From contig CAYTHO010000015.1 in the NCBI GenBank assembly GCA_964437595.1, positions 1-64,000 of the forward strand: 64,000 nt of DNA. The letters are read 5' to 3'. Source of the stretch: DSYU01 sp964437595. Lineage in GTDB: Bacteria > Chloroflexota > Anaerolineae > Anaerolineales > Anaerolineaceae. The notes beneath the pieces are model-generated. The model saw nothing but the letters and a program-made list of their open reading frames with translations, did no database searches and was not told the origin of the DNA. Positions within the stretch are counted from its first letter, which is position 1. Each line of letters opens with the position of its first letter. The translations under genes and the position numbers were made by a program. This document shows, piece by piece, positions 34,480 to 43,677 of this stretch.

Positions 34480-35616
34480 ATGGCCCTTATAATCATCGAC
34501 GCTCATGAAGATATCGCTTATAACGCGCTGACCTTTGGCCGGAATTACCTGCGCCCGGCGAGCGAAACCCGCCAGATCGAGATGGATACGCCAACACCCC
34601 AACGGACGGGGCATACGCTGCTGGGCTGGCCGGATTACCAGCGCGCGCAAGTGGCAGTGGTTTTTGCCACGCTGTTCCTGGCGCCGCGCCGCTACCAGGC
34701 AGGCGCATGGGAAAGCCAGGTGTTTGCCGATTCGGACGAAGCACGGCGCAAGATGGAAGGCCAGTTAAATTTTTACCGGCGCCTGTGCGATGAAGCCCCC
34801 GATTCTTTCCAGTTGATCTATAATAAAAAAGACCTGCGACGGATTCTGTCGGCCTGGGAAAGCGAGCCTGCTTTTCTCCCTAACCCGGATGAAGCGGAGC
34901 CAGCGGCAAAAAAAACAGTCACCCATCCAGTGGGGCTGGTGCTGTTGATGGAAGGAGCGGAAGGCATCCGCTCGCCGGAAGAGATGGAAGAATGGTGGGA
35001 GATGGGCGTGCGCATGACTGGCCCGGTGTGGGCCGGAACCCGGTTTTGCGGCGGAAGCTACGAACCGGGCGGGTTTACCAGCGAGGGGTACGCGCTGCTG
35101 GAAGTGATGGCAGACCTGGGTTATACTCTGGATATCAGCCATATGACGGAGACCGCGGCGCTGCAGGCGCTGGACCGCTACGAAGGACCGGTGATGGCCT
35201 CACACGCTAACGCCCGGGCGCTGATTAAAGGCCCGACCAATGAGCGCCAGCTAACCGACCGGACCATTCAACGGCTGATCGAACGCGATGGAGTAATGGG
35301 CGCGCTGCCGTTCAACCGCTTCCTGCGCCCTGACTGGAGCAACAATGACGACCGCCAACTGGTGACCCTGCGCATGCTGGCGGCCCACATGGACCATACT
35401 TGCCAGATCGCAGGTGACGCGCTGCACGCCGGCCTGGGAACTGATTTTGATGGCGGCTTTGGATGGCCGGCGGTACCTTACGAGATCGATACCATCGCGG
35501 ATCTTCCGAAACTGGCGCCGGTGCTGGCTGAGTTCGGGTATACGAATGACAACATTGGCGATATTCTAGGCAACAACTGGCGCCGTCACCTGGAAAGGAC
35601 TTTACCTGAATCATGA
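34480..35616 (+). CDS. Membrane-dipeptidase-like metallopeptidase (M19)
   Basis: About 378 residues of the M19 dipeptidase / amidohydrolase type. The N-terminal DAHEDIAYN carries the first metal ligands (DxHxD-like, His-x-Asp spacing altered to HED). The late motifs DISHMTETAALQAL and MASHANARAL give the further His ligands, and HAGLGTDFDGGFG the C-terminal Asp. M19 enzymes cleave dipeptides with zinc. No signal peptide is seen, so it is probably cytoplasmic. Start at ATG 34480; an in-frame upstream codon at 34453 gives extra residues without support. Confidence 0.85.
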   Translation: MALIIIDAHEDIAYNALTFGRNYLRPASETRQIEMDTPTPQRTGHTLLGWPDYQRAQVAVVFATLFLAPRRYQAGAWESQVFADSDEARRKMEGQLNFYRRLCDEAPDSFQLIYNKKDLRRILSAWESEPAFLPNPDEAEPAAKKTVTHPVGLVLLMEGAEGIRSPEEMEEWWEMGVRMTGPVWAGTRFCGGSYEPGGFTSEGYALLEVMADLGYTLDISHMTETAALQALDRYEGPVMASHANARALIKGPTNERQLTDRTIQRLIERDGVMGALPFNRFLRPDWSNNDDRQLVTLRMLAAHMDHTCQIAGDALHAGLGTDFDGGFGWPAVPYEIDTIADLPKLAPVLAEFGYTNDNIGDILGNNWRRHLERTLPES

Positions 35617-36152
35617 GCGCTCCAAATGAGGCCCCCGCGCCCGCGGCAGCTACGCCTGTTCCAACCAGCGAACCAACCACCCGCCCCGTAACCTACTGGC
35701 GGCGGCGCGCGCGCACTGGGTTAGTCCTGACGCTGGTGGGTTTCCTCATCTTCCTGGTTGGCGCACGCCCGGGAATGTTTGTGATGGACCGCAGCCCAAT
35801 CATTGGTTTTATCCAGATTGCCGTGTTTCTGGTAGGGCTGGCGATGATCTGCATGGGCGGCTATGTGAGCCTGACCTCGCTGTGGGGTGACCAGTCCACC
35901 AGTATCGCTGCCGATATCGGGCTGCGGCTGGTAGCGACCGGCTACGTGATTGCCGTGTTCGCTGGAATGGCGGACATTTTCGGCTTTGGCAGCCACGCGC
36001 TCCCCAAACTGCCCTTCTTTGGTCCCTGGCAGGCGCGGGGGGTCGAGATGGGGCAGGTGCTGATTGCCATGGGCTTTCTATTGATGCTGCCTTTCCGCCG
36101 GGGCGAGAAACACGAACCACCGCCGGAGGCAACGCCAAAAGCGGAAGGATAG
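35613..36152 (+). CDS. Membrane protein, function unknown
   Basis: A 179-residue protein with a proline/alanine/threonine-rich N-terminal tail (1-30), then four predicted membrane helices and a charged C-terminus. No family recognised. Its ATG overlaps the stop of the dipeptidase gene as ATGA, so it is translated with it. Confidence 0.65.
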   Translation: MSAPNEAPAPAAATPVPTSEPTTRPVTYWRRRARTGLVLTLVGFLIFLVGARPGMFVMDRSPIIGFIQIAVFLVGLAMICMGGYVSLTSLWGDQSTSIAADIGLRLVATGYVIAVFAGMADIFGFGSHALPKLPFFGPWQARGVEMGQVLIAMGFLLMLPFRRGEKHEPPPEATPKAEG

Positions 36153-36248
36153 GCTGCCTGAGAATACGCCCGGCGTCAAAAGCAGCCGGGCTGAAGAAAC
36201 CTATGCCGTGAATGCTGGCTCAGGATTTACGGGCGAGTAGTTGAGTAG

Positions 36249-37619
36249 TTAATCTCGTTCCGTGGACAGCAGGCCGAGGACTTCGAGCATCTCGCGGTTG
36301 GAAATGTATTTGAAGGCAGGCAGGCCCGATTCTCCGCCGCGCTCGCGCTCCAGGGCTTCGAGGCGCAGCAGGGTGTTTTTATCCACTACCGGGTGATCCA
36401 GCCGGGCCAGCCGCTCGCGCACCAGATCGGGTACCGCAGCCGTGGTCGGGGACTGGGTTTGTAGATATTGGATCACTGCTTGAGCAGCGTTGGTGGCGTC
36501 TTTGCGGGCAATGCCTACCAGCCCGGTCGATGCCCGGCGCGCCCAGCCTGCCAGAAATACATCAGGCAGTTCGCGCCCTTCACGCGGGTCAAAGGCCTCA
36601 TAACTGATTGCTTCCACCGGGTAGCGCGGCTGGGGGCTTTTGACGTATTCACCGTGCTGCACAGGCAGTCCCACGGCATCGTCCACCACATCGCCGATGG
36701 CGAAAATGACCGTATCCACATCCAGGGTATGGAAGCGCCGGGTACCCTTCGCGCGGCTTTCGCCGTCGTCGGTCAGCACCAGGGTGTTTTCTTCCAGTTC
36801 CAGACCGGTGACCTGCCCCCTGGCATTGCCCAGGATACGCGCTGGGGAAGAGAGAAAGTGGAGGCGAAAACATGCGTCCGTTTTTCCTAAAACCTCGCTG
36901 CCCGCCGGCTGGTTTTTTGCCGCCACGGACTGGATCGTCGCGCGAAACGCAGCGGGGTCCTGGCAGATTTCTTGCATGGTAAGGTTTACCCGCTCCAGCT
37001 CGGCCTCCAGAGCGGACATGTCCAGATAACCAACCAGGCCTTCCAGTTCTTTGCGGTCGAATTTCACTTCCATGGGGCCGCGGCGGGCAACGGAAATGAC
37101 CTCATCAACACCTTTATTTTCGACCAGCCAGTGGGTGATATCCATCATCACGTTGCCAGCGCCAATCACCGCAACACGCTTACCGATTTGATAGGTCCAT
37201 TCAGAGTAGGGGGGCAATCCGTTATAATGGTAGACGATATCCTTCGCATGATACACGCCAGTAAGCTCTTCTCCTGGGATGCCCAACCGCTTGGTGCTTT
37301 GCGCGCCCACCGTCACCAGCAGCGCGTGAAAGCCCAGCGCGCGCAGACGATCCAGCGAAAGGTCAGCCTGCTGGCCCACCAGCACGTTCCCGTAATAGTG
37401 GATTTCATCCAGCGCCAGGATTTGACGGAACTGGCTGCGCAGCCCTTCTTTCATCTTGAGTTTACTGGGATAAATGCCGTACTCCGCCAGCCCGCCCGGC
37501 TTAATGTCCCGGTTAAAGAGAACGACTTGAATATTACGGTCCGCCAGCTGGCGCGCGGCAAACAGACCCGCGGGGCCTGCGCCAATGACCGCTACGTAAT
37601 ACCGGGAGTCAAAATCCAT
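36249..37619 (-). CDS. Adrenodoxin/ferredoxin-NADP reductase-like flavoprotein
   Basis: A 456-residue FAD- and NADPH-binding oxidoreductase. The FAD motif is VIGAGPAGLFAARQL near the N-terminus; the NADPH motif is VIGAGNVMMDITHWL at about 160; and the C-terminal region has AGWARRASTGLVGIARKDA. The layout matches adrenodoxin reductase/FprA, which passes electrons from NADPH to ferredoxins. ATG 37619 is used, behind GGAGG; a TTG at 37637 overlaps the ribosome-binding site. TATAAT (37666-37661, minus strand) gives a short leader. No ferredoxin gene is nearby. Confidence 0.85.
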   Translation of the reverse strand: MDFDSRYYVAVIGAGPAGLFAARQLADRNIQVVLFNRDIKPGGLAEYGIYPSKLKMKEGLRSQFRQILALDEIHYYGNVLVGQQADLSLDRLRALGFHALLVTVGAQSTKRLGIPGEELTGVYHAKDIVYHYNGLPPYSEWTYQIGKRVAVIGAGNVMMDITHWLVENKGVDEVISVARRGPMEVKFDRKELEGLVGYLDMSALEAELERVNLTMQEICQDPAAFRATIQSVAAKNQPAGSEVLGKTDACFRLHFLSSPARILGNARGQVTGLELEENTLVLTDDGESRAKGTRRFHTLDVDTVIFAIGDVVDDAVGLPVQHGEYVKSPQPRYPVEAISYEAFDPREGRELPDVFLAGWARRASTGLVGIARKDATNAAQAVIQYLQTQSPTTAAVPDLVRERLARLDHPVVDKNTLLRLEALERERGGESGLPAFKYISNREMLEVLGLLSTERD

Positions 37620-37788
37620 CCGTACCAATACCTCCAAAATAAATCCACTAAATCGCCTTTATTATACTGTTGAAGTATCAAAAGATTTAAAACCGGTACA
37701 CGGTTGGGCCAATAAAAACCGATACGATTTCATTTTTCAAAATCCTGACATTATGCTATAGTCATCACCAGATAGAGAGGAACCCGCT

Positions 37789-38493
37789 ATGCCCGAACTG
37801 ACATCCACATCCGAAGAGTCCGAAGAATCCTTCACCTACCAAAACAAGAAAGAAGAAAGCGCGCCAGCGCCCCGAGAACCGCGCCGCTTTCTCTGGCAGG
37901 GAAAAATTGCCCCGGCTTTCTGGACGATTGCCAGCGTCCTTTCCATGGTAGTGAACATCATTCTGATCATCCTGTTGATATCGATTGGCCAGCAGCTTTT
38001 CACCCTGAAAGACCTGGTCAAGAACCAGGTGCTGGGCGGTCTTTACCAGAATTTTGTGATGATGGACCAGGCGCATATCCGCACGCAGATCCCGGTAAAG
38101 GCACAGGTGCCAGCCAAGTTCGACCTGCCGTTGAGCACCAACACCACCGTGACCCTGACGGAAGACACCACCATCACCAATGCCACAATTTATGAGCTAA
38201 ACGCCGGCGGAGCCCTTTATATTCCGCGGGCAGGGCTGAACATTATCCTGCCTGCCGGAACCGAGCTGCCAGTGGCGCTGAACCTCACCGTGCCGGTAGA
38301 CCAGAAGATCCCGGTGGAATTAACGGTGGATGTAGATATTCCCCTCAGCCAGACAGAGCTGCATAAGCCCTTTGTGGGCCTGCGCAAGGTGGTTGAGCCT
38401 TATTATGGGTTGTTAGACGAGACGCCCGACAGCTGGCAGCAGGCAATTTGCGGTTCCCAGCCATCGGGATTATGCGCCTGGTTCATCCATTAA
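37789..38493 (+). CDS. Membrane-anchored protein with a beta-rich outer domain
   Basis: A 234-residue protein, family not recognised. Residues 1-40 are acidic and proline-rich, followed by one helix (about 45-68: IASVLSMVVNIILIILLISI) and a Thr/Val-rich region of about 160 residues likely forming beta strands outside the cell. GAGAGGAA precedes the ATG. It ends 21 bases before the first M16 peptidase and may be co-transcribed. Confidence 0.65.
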   Translation: MPELTSTSEESEESFTYQNKKEESAPAPREPRRFLWQGKIAPAFWTIASVLSMVVNIILIILLISIGQQLFTLKDLVKNQVLGGLYQNFVMMDQAHIRTQIPVKAQVPAKFDLPLSTNTTVTLTEDTTITNATIYELNAGGALYIPRAGLNIILPAGTELPVALNLTVPVDQKIPVELTVDVDIPLSQTELHKPFVGLRKVVEPYYGLLDETPDSWQQAICGSQPSGLCAWFIH

Positions 38494-38514
38494 CCCTTCG
38501 ATCGAGGTGAATCC

Positions 38515-39858
38515 TTGGACGCTGTGACCAAGACGCAATTGGCCAATGGTTTGACAGTTCAGCTCAAGGAAATTCATACCGCACCCATCATCAGCCACTG
38601 GGTGTGGTATCGGGTTGGTTCGCGCAATGAGGGCGTGGGGGAAACCGGGCTGTCGCATTGGGTGGAACACATGCAGTTCAAAGGGACCCCAACCTTCCCC
38701 ACCTCCATGCTGGATAAAGCCATCTCTCGCGAAGGCGGTGTGTGGAACGCATTTACCCACCTGGATTGGACCACGTACTACGAAACCCTGCCAGCGGACC
38801 GGATCGACCTGGCGCTGCGCCTGGAAGCCGACCGGATGTTTCACAGCACATTCGACCCGGATGAAGTAGAGGCTGAACGGAGCGTGATCCTATCGGAGCG
38901 GGAAGGCAGCGAAAATGAGCCGCTGTTCCGGCTGGGTGAAGCCATTCAGACCGCCGCGTTCAAGGTGCATCCCTACGGGCATGAGATCATTGGATACCGC
39001 GAAGACCTGCTGCGCATTCAGCGCGATGCACTGTACGAACATTACCAGACGTATTATCAGCCGCAGAACGCGCTGATTGCCATTGCCGGGGATTTTCAAA
39101 GCGACGCGATGCTGGCACGCCTGGAGGAACTGTACGATGCTGGCGCGCCCGCGCGCAGCGCGGGGCAGCCCAACAGCACCCGGGCAGTGCTTTCAGCGGA
39201 CCCTCCCGAAGAGCCGCCAGTCGTAGAAGAACAGCATGTCGAAATCAGCGGGCCGGGGGAAACAACATATATACAGATTGCCTACCGGGCGCCGAAAGCC
39301 AACCACCCGGATTTTTTTGCTTTTACCGTGCTGGACAGCCTGCTAAGCGGGCCTACCAGCCTGAACCTGTTTGGCGGCGGAGGTATCTCAAATAAGACCA
39401 GCCGGCTGTACCGGGCGCTGGTCGAACGTGACCTGGCAGTTGGGATTCATGGCGGGTTGCAAGCGACGATTGACCCGTTTTTATATGATGTGCACCTGAC
39501 TGTGCATCCCCAGCACAAACCGCAGGCGGTGCTGGCAGCGTATGAAGATGAGATCAAGCGGTTGCAAGATCAGTGTGTTCCTGAAGAGGAGATCGAGCGG
39601 GCGATTAAGCAGGCGCGGGCATTGTTCGCTTACGGCAGTGAGAGCATCACCAACCAGGCTTCATGGATGGGGTATGCAGAGATGTTTGCCACTTATGACT
39701 GGTTTGTCCGCTATGTAGATCACCTGGCGGCGATTTCCCCACAGGATGTGCAGCGGATTGCACAGACATACATGGCGCCAGCCAACCGGGTGACCGGTAT
39801 TTACCTGCCCACTGGAGAGCCCTTAAGCGAAGGGGATGAGGATGATGAAACCGGTTAA
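38515..39858 (+). CDS. M16-family zinc peptidase, catalytic subunit
   Basis: A 447-residue peptidase of the M16 (pitrilysin/processing-peptidase) family. The zinc-binding motif HWVEH (HxxEH) is intact in GLSHWVEHMQFKGT, and the distal glutamate region EAERSVILSEREG follows. The second half is the structural repeat. The start is TTG at 38515, 6 bases after GAGGTGA. It overlaps the next M16 gene, which lacks the metal site; the pair likely forms a two-subunit protease like mitochondrial processing peptidase. Confidence 0.9.
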   Translation: MDAVTKTQLANGLTVQLKEIHTAPIISHWVWYRVGSRNEGVGETGLSHWVEHMQFKGTPTFPTSMLDKAISREGGVWNAFTHLDWTTYYETLPADRIDLALRLEADRMFHSTFDPDEVEAERSVILSEREGSENEPLFRLGEAIQTAAFKVHPYGHEIIGYREDLLRIQRDALYEHYQTYYQPQNALIAIAGDFQSDAMLARLEELYDAGAPARSAGQPNSTRAVLSADPPEEPPVVEEQHVEISGPGETTYIQIAYRAPKANHPDFFAFTVLDSLLSGPTSLNLFGGGGISNKTSRLYRALVERDLAVGIHGGLQATIDPFLYDVHLTVHPQHKPQAVLAAYEDEIKRLQDQCVPEEEIERAIKQARALFAYGSESITNQASWMGYAEMFATYDWFVRYVDHLAAISPQDVQRIAQTYMAPANRVTGIYLPTGEPLSEGDEDDETG

Positions 39859-41137
39859 CTGGAAAACCCTGCCCGGCCCGGAGAACATCACCCGCGTGGT
39901 GTTGCCCAATGGGATCACCCTGCTGACTCGCAGCAATTTTAACAGCCCATCCGTCTACGTGAGCGGGTACCTGGCAGCAGGCAGTGTGTTCGACCCCCTG
40001 GACAAGCTCGGGCTGGCTGACTTCACCGCGCTGTGCCTGACGCGGGGAACACAGCAGCATACCTTCCAGGAAATTTACGATCAACTGGAATCGGCAGGGG
40101 CCAGCCTGGGGTTTGGCGCAAGCGTGCATAATGCCAGTTTTGGCGGGCGGGCGCTGGCGGAAGACCTTCCGCTGCTGCTGCGGCTGCTGGCAGAGGCGCT
40201 GTGCCAGCCCGTGTTTCCTACCGATCAGGTAGAGCGGCTGCGCGGTCAACTGCTCACCTCGCTGGCGATCCGCGACCAGGATACCGGCGACCTGGCCGAT
40301 CTGGCTTTTGATGAGATCCTCTTTCCCAACCATCCCTATGGGCGGCCTGAGGAAGGGCATCCAGAAACAATCCAGGCCATTACCCCCGCGGACATGGTCG
40401 ATTTTTACCGGCGCCATTACGGGCCCGGCACCCTGGTGATAGTGATCGCCGGGGCAGTGGAAGCGCAAGAGGCCTTCGACCAGGTACATAAAGCGCTGGG
40501 TGGGTGGGCCAATCCGAACCAGGAACCCCGGCCCGTGCTGCCGTCCGCGCATCCACTGGCCAAAAGCGAGCGGCGGCACATCGGCCTGCCTGGCAAATAC
40601 CAGACCGACCTTGTGCTGGGGACGATCGGACCCCGGCGCGCCTCGCCCGAATTTATGGCGGCATCGCTGGGGAACAGCATCCTGGGGCAGTTCGGGATGA
40701 TGGGCCGGATCGGGGACGTGGTGCGGGAAAAAGCCGGATTGGCGTACAGCGCCAGTACCAGCCTGAGCGCGTATATCGATACAGGCTCCTGGCAGGTCAC
40801 CGCCGGGGTGAACCCGGCCAACCTGCAGCGCGCAATCGAATTAATTTTGCACGAGCTGCGCCGGTTCACCCAGGAGCCAGTGACGCAGGAAGAGCTGCAG
40901 GACAGCCAATCGAGCTATATCGGGCAGATGCCGTTGTCGCTAGAATCCAACGCGGGCGTGGTGAACGCGCTGCTGAAAATTGAGCGGTTTCAGTTGGGTC
41001 TGGATTATTACCAGCGCTACCCCGACCTAGTCGAACAGGTCACGACCGAAATGGTGCTGGAAACCGCGCGGCGCTACTGGAACCTGGATTGCCTGGCGAT
41101 TGTCAGCGCCGGGCCTGACCTGCTTGATGCGTCATGA
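39842..41137 (+). CDS. M16-family peptidase-like subunit lacking the zinc motif
   Basis: About 431 residues, same fold as the preceding protein. At the place of HxxEH the sequence reads LADFTALCLTRGT, so both His and the catalytic Glu are gone. It retains the C-terminal VREKAGLAYSASTSLS motif that helps substrate binding in M16 partners. It is therefore a probable non-catalytic partner. Possible starts at 39836, 39842 and 39845 lie close together; AAGGGG best fits 39842 or 39845. It overlaps the upstream gene by about 17 bases and the next by 4. Confidence 0.9.
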   Translation: MMKPVNWKTLPGPENITRVVLPNGITLLTRSNFNSPSVYVSGYLAAGSVFDPLDKLGLADFTALCLTRGTQQHTFQEIYDQLESAGASLGFGASVHNASFGGRALAEDLPLLLRLLAEALCQPVFPTDQVERLRGQLLTSLAIRDQDTGDLADLAFDEILFPNHPYGRPEEGHPETIQAITPADMVDFYRRHYGPGTLVIVIAGAVEAQEAFDQVHKALGGWANPNQEPRPVLPSAHPLAKSERRHIGLPGKYQTDLVLGTIGPRRASPEFMAASLGNSILGQFGMMGRIGDVVREKAGLAYSASTSLSAYIDTGSWQVTAGVNPANLQRAIELILHELRRFTQEPVTQEELQDSQSSYIGQMPLSLESNAGVVNALLKIERFQLGLDYYQRYPDLVEQVTTEMVLETARRYWNLDCLAIVSAGPDLLDAS

Positions 41138-41784
41138 ACATTCTGGCGATCAGCGATGTTGAAGTTGATATGATCTACAGCCCGCTGATCACGCAGCGGT
41201 TCAAAGACGTGGACCTGGTGATCGGCTGCGGCGACCTGCCGTATTATTACCTGGAATATGTAATCAGCATGCTGGACAAGCCGCTCTATTACGTGCGCGG
41301 TAACCATGCCCCGCGGTTTATGGAAGAGGGCGAGACCAGCGGGCGTACGTATCCCTGGGGCGGAATTGACCTGCACCAGGCCGTGAAGCGGGATGCCTCG
41401 GGCCTGCTGATGGCAGGAATCGAAGGCAGCCTCAAATATAACAAAGGCCTCTACCAATACTCACAACCGCAGATGTGGCAGATGATTTTCGCCATGGTGC
41501 CCCGCCTGATGCTGAATCGACTGCGGTACGGCAGGTACCTGGACATCTTCGTGAGCCACGCGCCGCCCTGGGGCATCCATGATAAAGACGATTTACCACA
41601 CCGGGGAATTAAAGCCTTCCGCTGGCTGATCGAAGTGTTCAAGCCAGCCTTTGCGCTGCACGGGCATATTCATATCTACCAGCAGTACGATGTTACAGAA
41701 ACAACTTACCGCAGCACGCGGGTAATTAATGCATACGGATATAAATTGATCCGGTTTGATCTTCCTGAGAAGAACCGCGGGTAA
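41134..41784 (+). CDS. Metallophosphoesterase
   Basis: A 216-residue calcineurin-like phosphoesterase. Motifs are ISDVEVD (the first metal motif, usually DxH, here D-V-E), GCGDLP, RGNHAP, VSHAPPWG and LHGHIH. The Glu in place of the first His is unusual and could change the metal preference. The substrate is unknown. Its ATG overlaps the stop of the M16 partner gene as ATGA. Confidence 0.85.
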   Translation: MNILAISDVEVDMIYSPLITQRFKDVDLVIGCGDLPYYYLEYVISMLDKPLYYVRGNHAPRFMEEGETSGRTYPWGGIDLHQAVKRDASGLLMAGIEGSLKYNKGLYQYSQPQMWQMIFAMVPRLMLNRLRYGRYLDIFVSHAPPWGIHDKDDLPHRGIKAFRWLIEVFKPAFALHGHIHIYQQYDVTETTYRSTRVINAYGYKLIRFDLPEKNRG

Positions 41785-41798
41785 GGTGAAACTTTCCT

Positions 41799-43547
41799 TT
41801 ACTGCCCGGGCAGGCGGAAGCGCAGCCAGGTATCACCGGCTTTCACCTGGAACGTCCCCCGGCGGCCAAAGGTTTGCGCCTCCGTGGAGTCCAGGCCGGC
41901 CAGGGGAACATAATCGGCGGCCTGGTCGGCGTAGCCCAGCACGCGGGTGTGGAAGGCGCGCAGCATGCGCCGGCCGGTGAGCGCTTTGGCCAGGTCGGTG
42001 GAGATTACCGCCAGTGGCCAGATCTGGGCCGGCGGGCCTTCTGTCGCCATCCACTCAAAGTTCAGGCGAATATCGTAAGGCAGGGAGGGCAGGAAGCTGA
42101 GCGTATCCATTACCAGCAGCACGGACGGGCCGCTGGTCTGACCCAGGCGGCGCTGCTCGGTCCAATCGGCAAGCTGGATGATCCAATCACTGGCCACGCC
42201 AGCATCAGCGCTTTCCACCGCCAGGCAGTACCGGGAATATCCCTTCTCTTCCACCCAGACCTGCCATTTCTGCGGCTCGCAGGAGAGAATAATGAACTGA
42301 ATCGTGCGCGGTGAACCGCGCCCGGCAAGGCTGGCAAGCGCATTGCGCAGCATATCCAACTGGGCTTCCCGCTCATCGCCAATCACTATCAACCCGCCGG
42401 GAGCCGGATCATGAAGATCCAGAAGTACGGGCAGGCCGTCATCACACACGCCAAGAACTGCTGCCTGAGCGGGGAGATCATGGTTCTGTTTGATGATCTG
42501 CTCAAGGGTCGGCGCGCCGGGGAGCGGCTGGGGCAATGCCGGAGAGGTAGTAGAGGCCGGGGTCGGTGGGGGGGCATCCGCTTCAGGCTGTGCAGCCGGT
42601 TTATCCTCTGGCCGGTTGTAGATCTCCATGGGTATCTGGATTGATTGGCGAAGGGATGAACTGCTGGCCCTGGGTGGAACACGCACGACAGGCAGGTTGG
42701 TAAAAGGACCTGGGCGCAACAGCCCGCCCCGCGCACCTGAACCGCTGGCGCCATTCACGCCGTTCGCACTGCCAGATCCGTTTACGCCGGGCGATTCGGG
42801 CGCGGCATCTACATTCCTGGCCGGTGGATGGTGTGGTGCTTTTCCATTTGATGGGGCTTCGCGTGAGCCAGCAGCATTTTCCCTCGGCGCAAGCGGTCGA
42901 ATCGGTGGCGGGGTTGTTTTCCCATTGGTCTGCGGTGAAGGCACGGATGAATGCTTTTCATCAGCAGAGGCATTGGCGGGTTGGGGTGTATTTCCCATAG
43001 GCCGGCGCGGAGGAACGATTGGCGCCTTGCTAGCGGCGCGATTTTCGCTGCGCGAAGGGGGCTTAAACGGGTACTTTTTACCCTGAGGGGGCTGACCCGC
43101 GGGTGTGTTTTGGACCGGAGGCTGCTCAGGAGCCTTCGGGGCGCGGGAGGTGACTGGCGCATGGGGCTTTGCTGGAGGCGTTTTCCGCACCAGCCGCTTG
43201 GGCATATCCCGCTGGGGTGAATCATTCACGGATGGCCTGGTCGCCTCTCGCTGTACGGTAGGCGTGGAACGAGGCACCGGTGGTTGAACAGGTGGAGGCG
43301 GAACAGTCCGCACCAGCCGCGCAGCGGGCGGCGGCGGTGGGGCAGCCTGTACGGCAGCAGGGGGGTGCTGCGCGGCAGCAGGGCGCTTTGTCCGGTGCAA
43401 CGTCTTCCCTTGCACCGGCAGTCTGGGAGCCGGTTTTGCTTTTTTAAACCCCAATGCAGCCAGCATATCCGCGTCCACCGGGTTGATCCATAATGGTGGG
43501 CGCTGCGCGGCGCGGGTCATATTTGAACGTATCGCAAACGGTTTCAT
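41799..43547 (-). CDS. Proline-rich protein with a degenerate FtsK/HerA-like ATPase region
   Basis: A 582-residue protein in two parts. Residues about 30-340 are extremely rich in Pro, Ala, Ser and Arg and probably disordered. The C-terminal 240 residues look like a P-loop ATPase core: a strand entering VIGDEREAQLDMLRNAL at the Walker A place, then a Walker B-like SVLLVMDTLSFLPSL and a later VISTDLAKAL. The GxxGxGK(S/T) loop is replaced, and no Lys-Ser/Thr pair is present, so ATP hydrolysis is doubtful. It might be a scaffold or docking protein. Preceded by a good promoter (43629-43657). Confidence 0.6.
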   Translation of the reverse strand: MKPFAIRSNMTRAAQRPPLWINPVDADMLAALGFKKAKPAPRLPVQGKTLHRTKRPAAAQHPPAAVQAAPPPPPAARLVRTVPPPPVQPPVPRSTPTVQREATRPSVNDSPQRDMPKRLVRKTPPAKPHAPVTSRAPKAPEQPPVQNTPAGQPPQGKKYPFKPPSRSENRAASKAPIVPPRRPMGNTPQPANASADEKHSSVPSPQTNGKTTPPPIRPLAPRENAAGSREAPSNGKAPHHPPARNVDAAPESPGVNGSGSANGVNGASGSGARGGLLRPGPFTNLPVVRVPPRASSSSLRQSIQIPMEIYNRPEDKPAAQPEADAPPPTPASTTSPALPQPLPGAPTLEQIIKQNHDLPAQAAVLGVCDDGLPVLLDLHDPAPGGLIVIGDEREAQLDMLRNALASLAGRGSPRTIQFIILSCEPQKWQVWVEEKGYSRYCLAVESADAGVASDWIIQLADWTEQRRLGQTSGPSVLLVMDTLSFLPSLPYDIRLNFEWMATEGPPAQIWPLAVISTDLAKALTGRRMLRAFHTRVLGYADQAADYVPLAGLDSTEAQTFGRRGTFQVKAGDTWLRFRLPGQ

Positions 43548-43628
43548 GCCTGCAATCCAACACCCATTTCTTCTGTCCTGATAAAAGCCGTGACACCTGC
43601 TATAAATAGTACAATTGTTCTATAATGG

Positions 43629-43657
43629 ATTATAGCGTACAAAAGGACCGGAGTCAA
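43629..43657 (-). promoter_or_regulatory. Promoter of the proline-rich protein gene
   Basis: On the minus strand TTGACT (43657-43652), 17 bases, TATAAT (43634-43629), giving a leader of about 75 bases. Confidence 0.75.
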
Positions 43658-43677
43658 TAGCCCTATGACACGGAAAA

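Noticed and set aside
36169..36190. Hairpin CCCGGC/GCCGGG between convergent genes as a terminator
   Set aside because: Only a 6-bp stem with a 10-base loop and no T-run on either strand.
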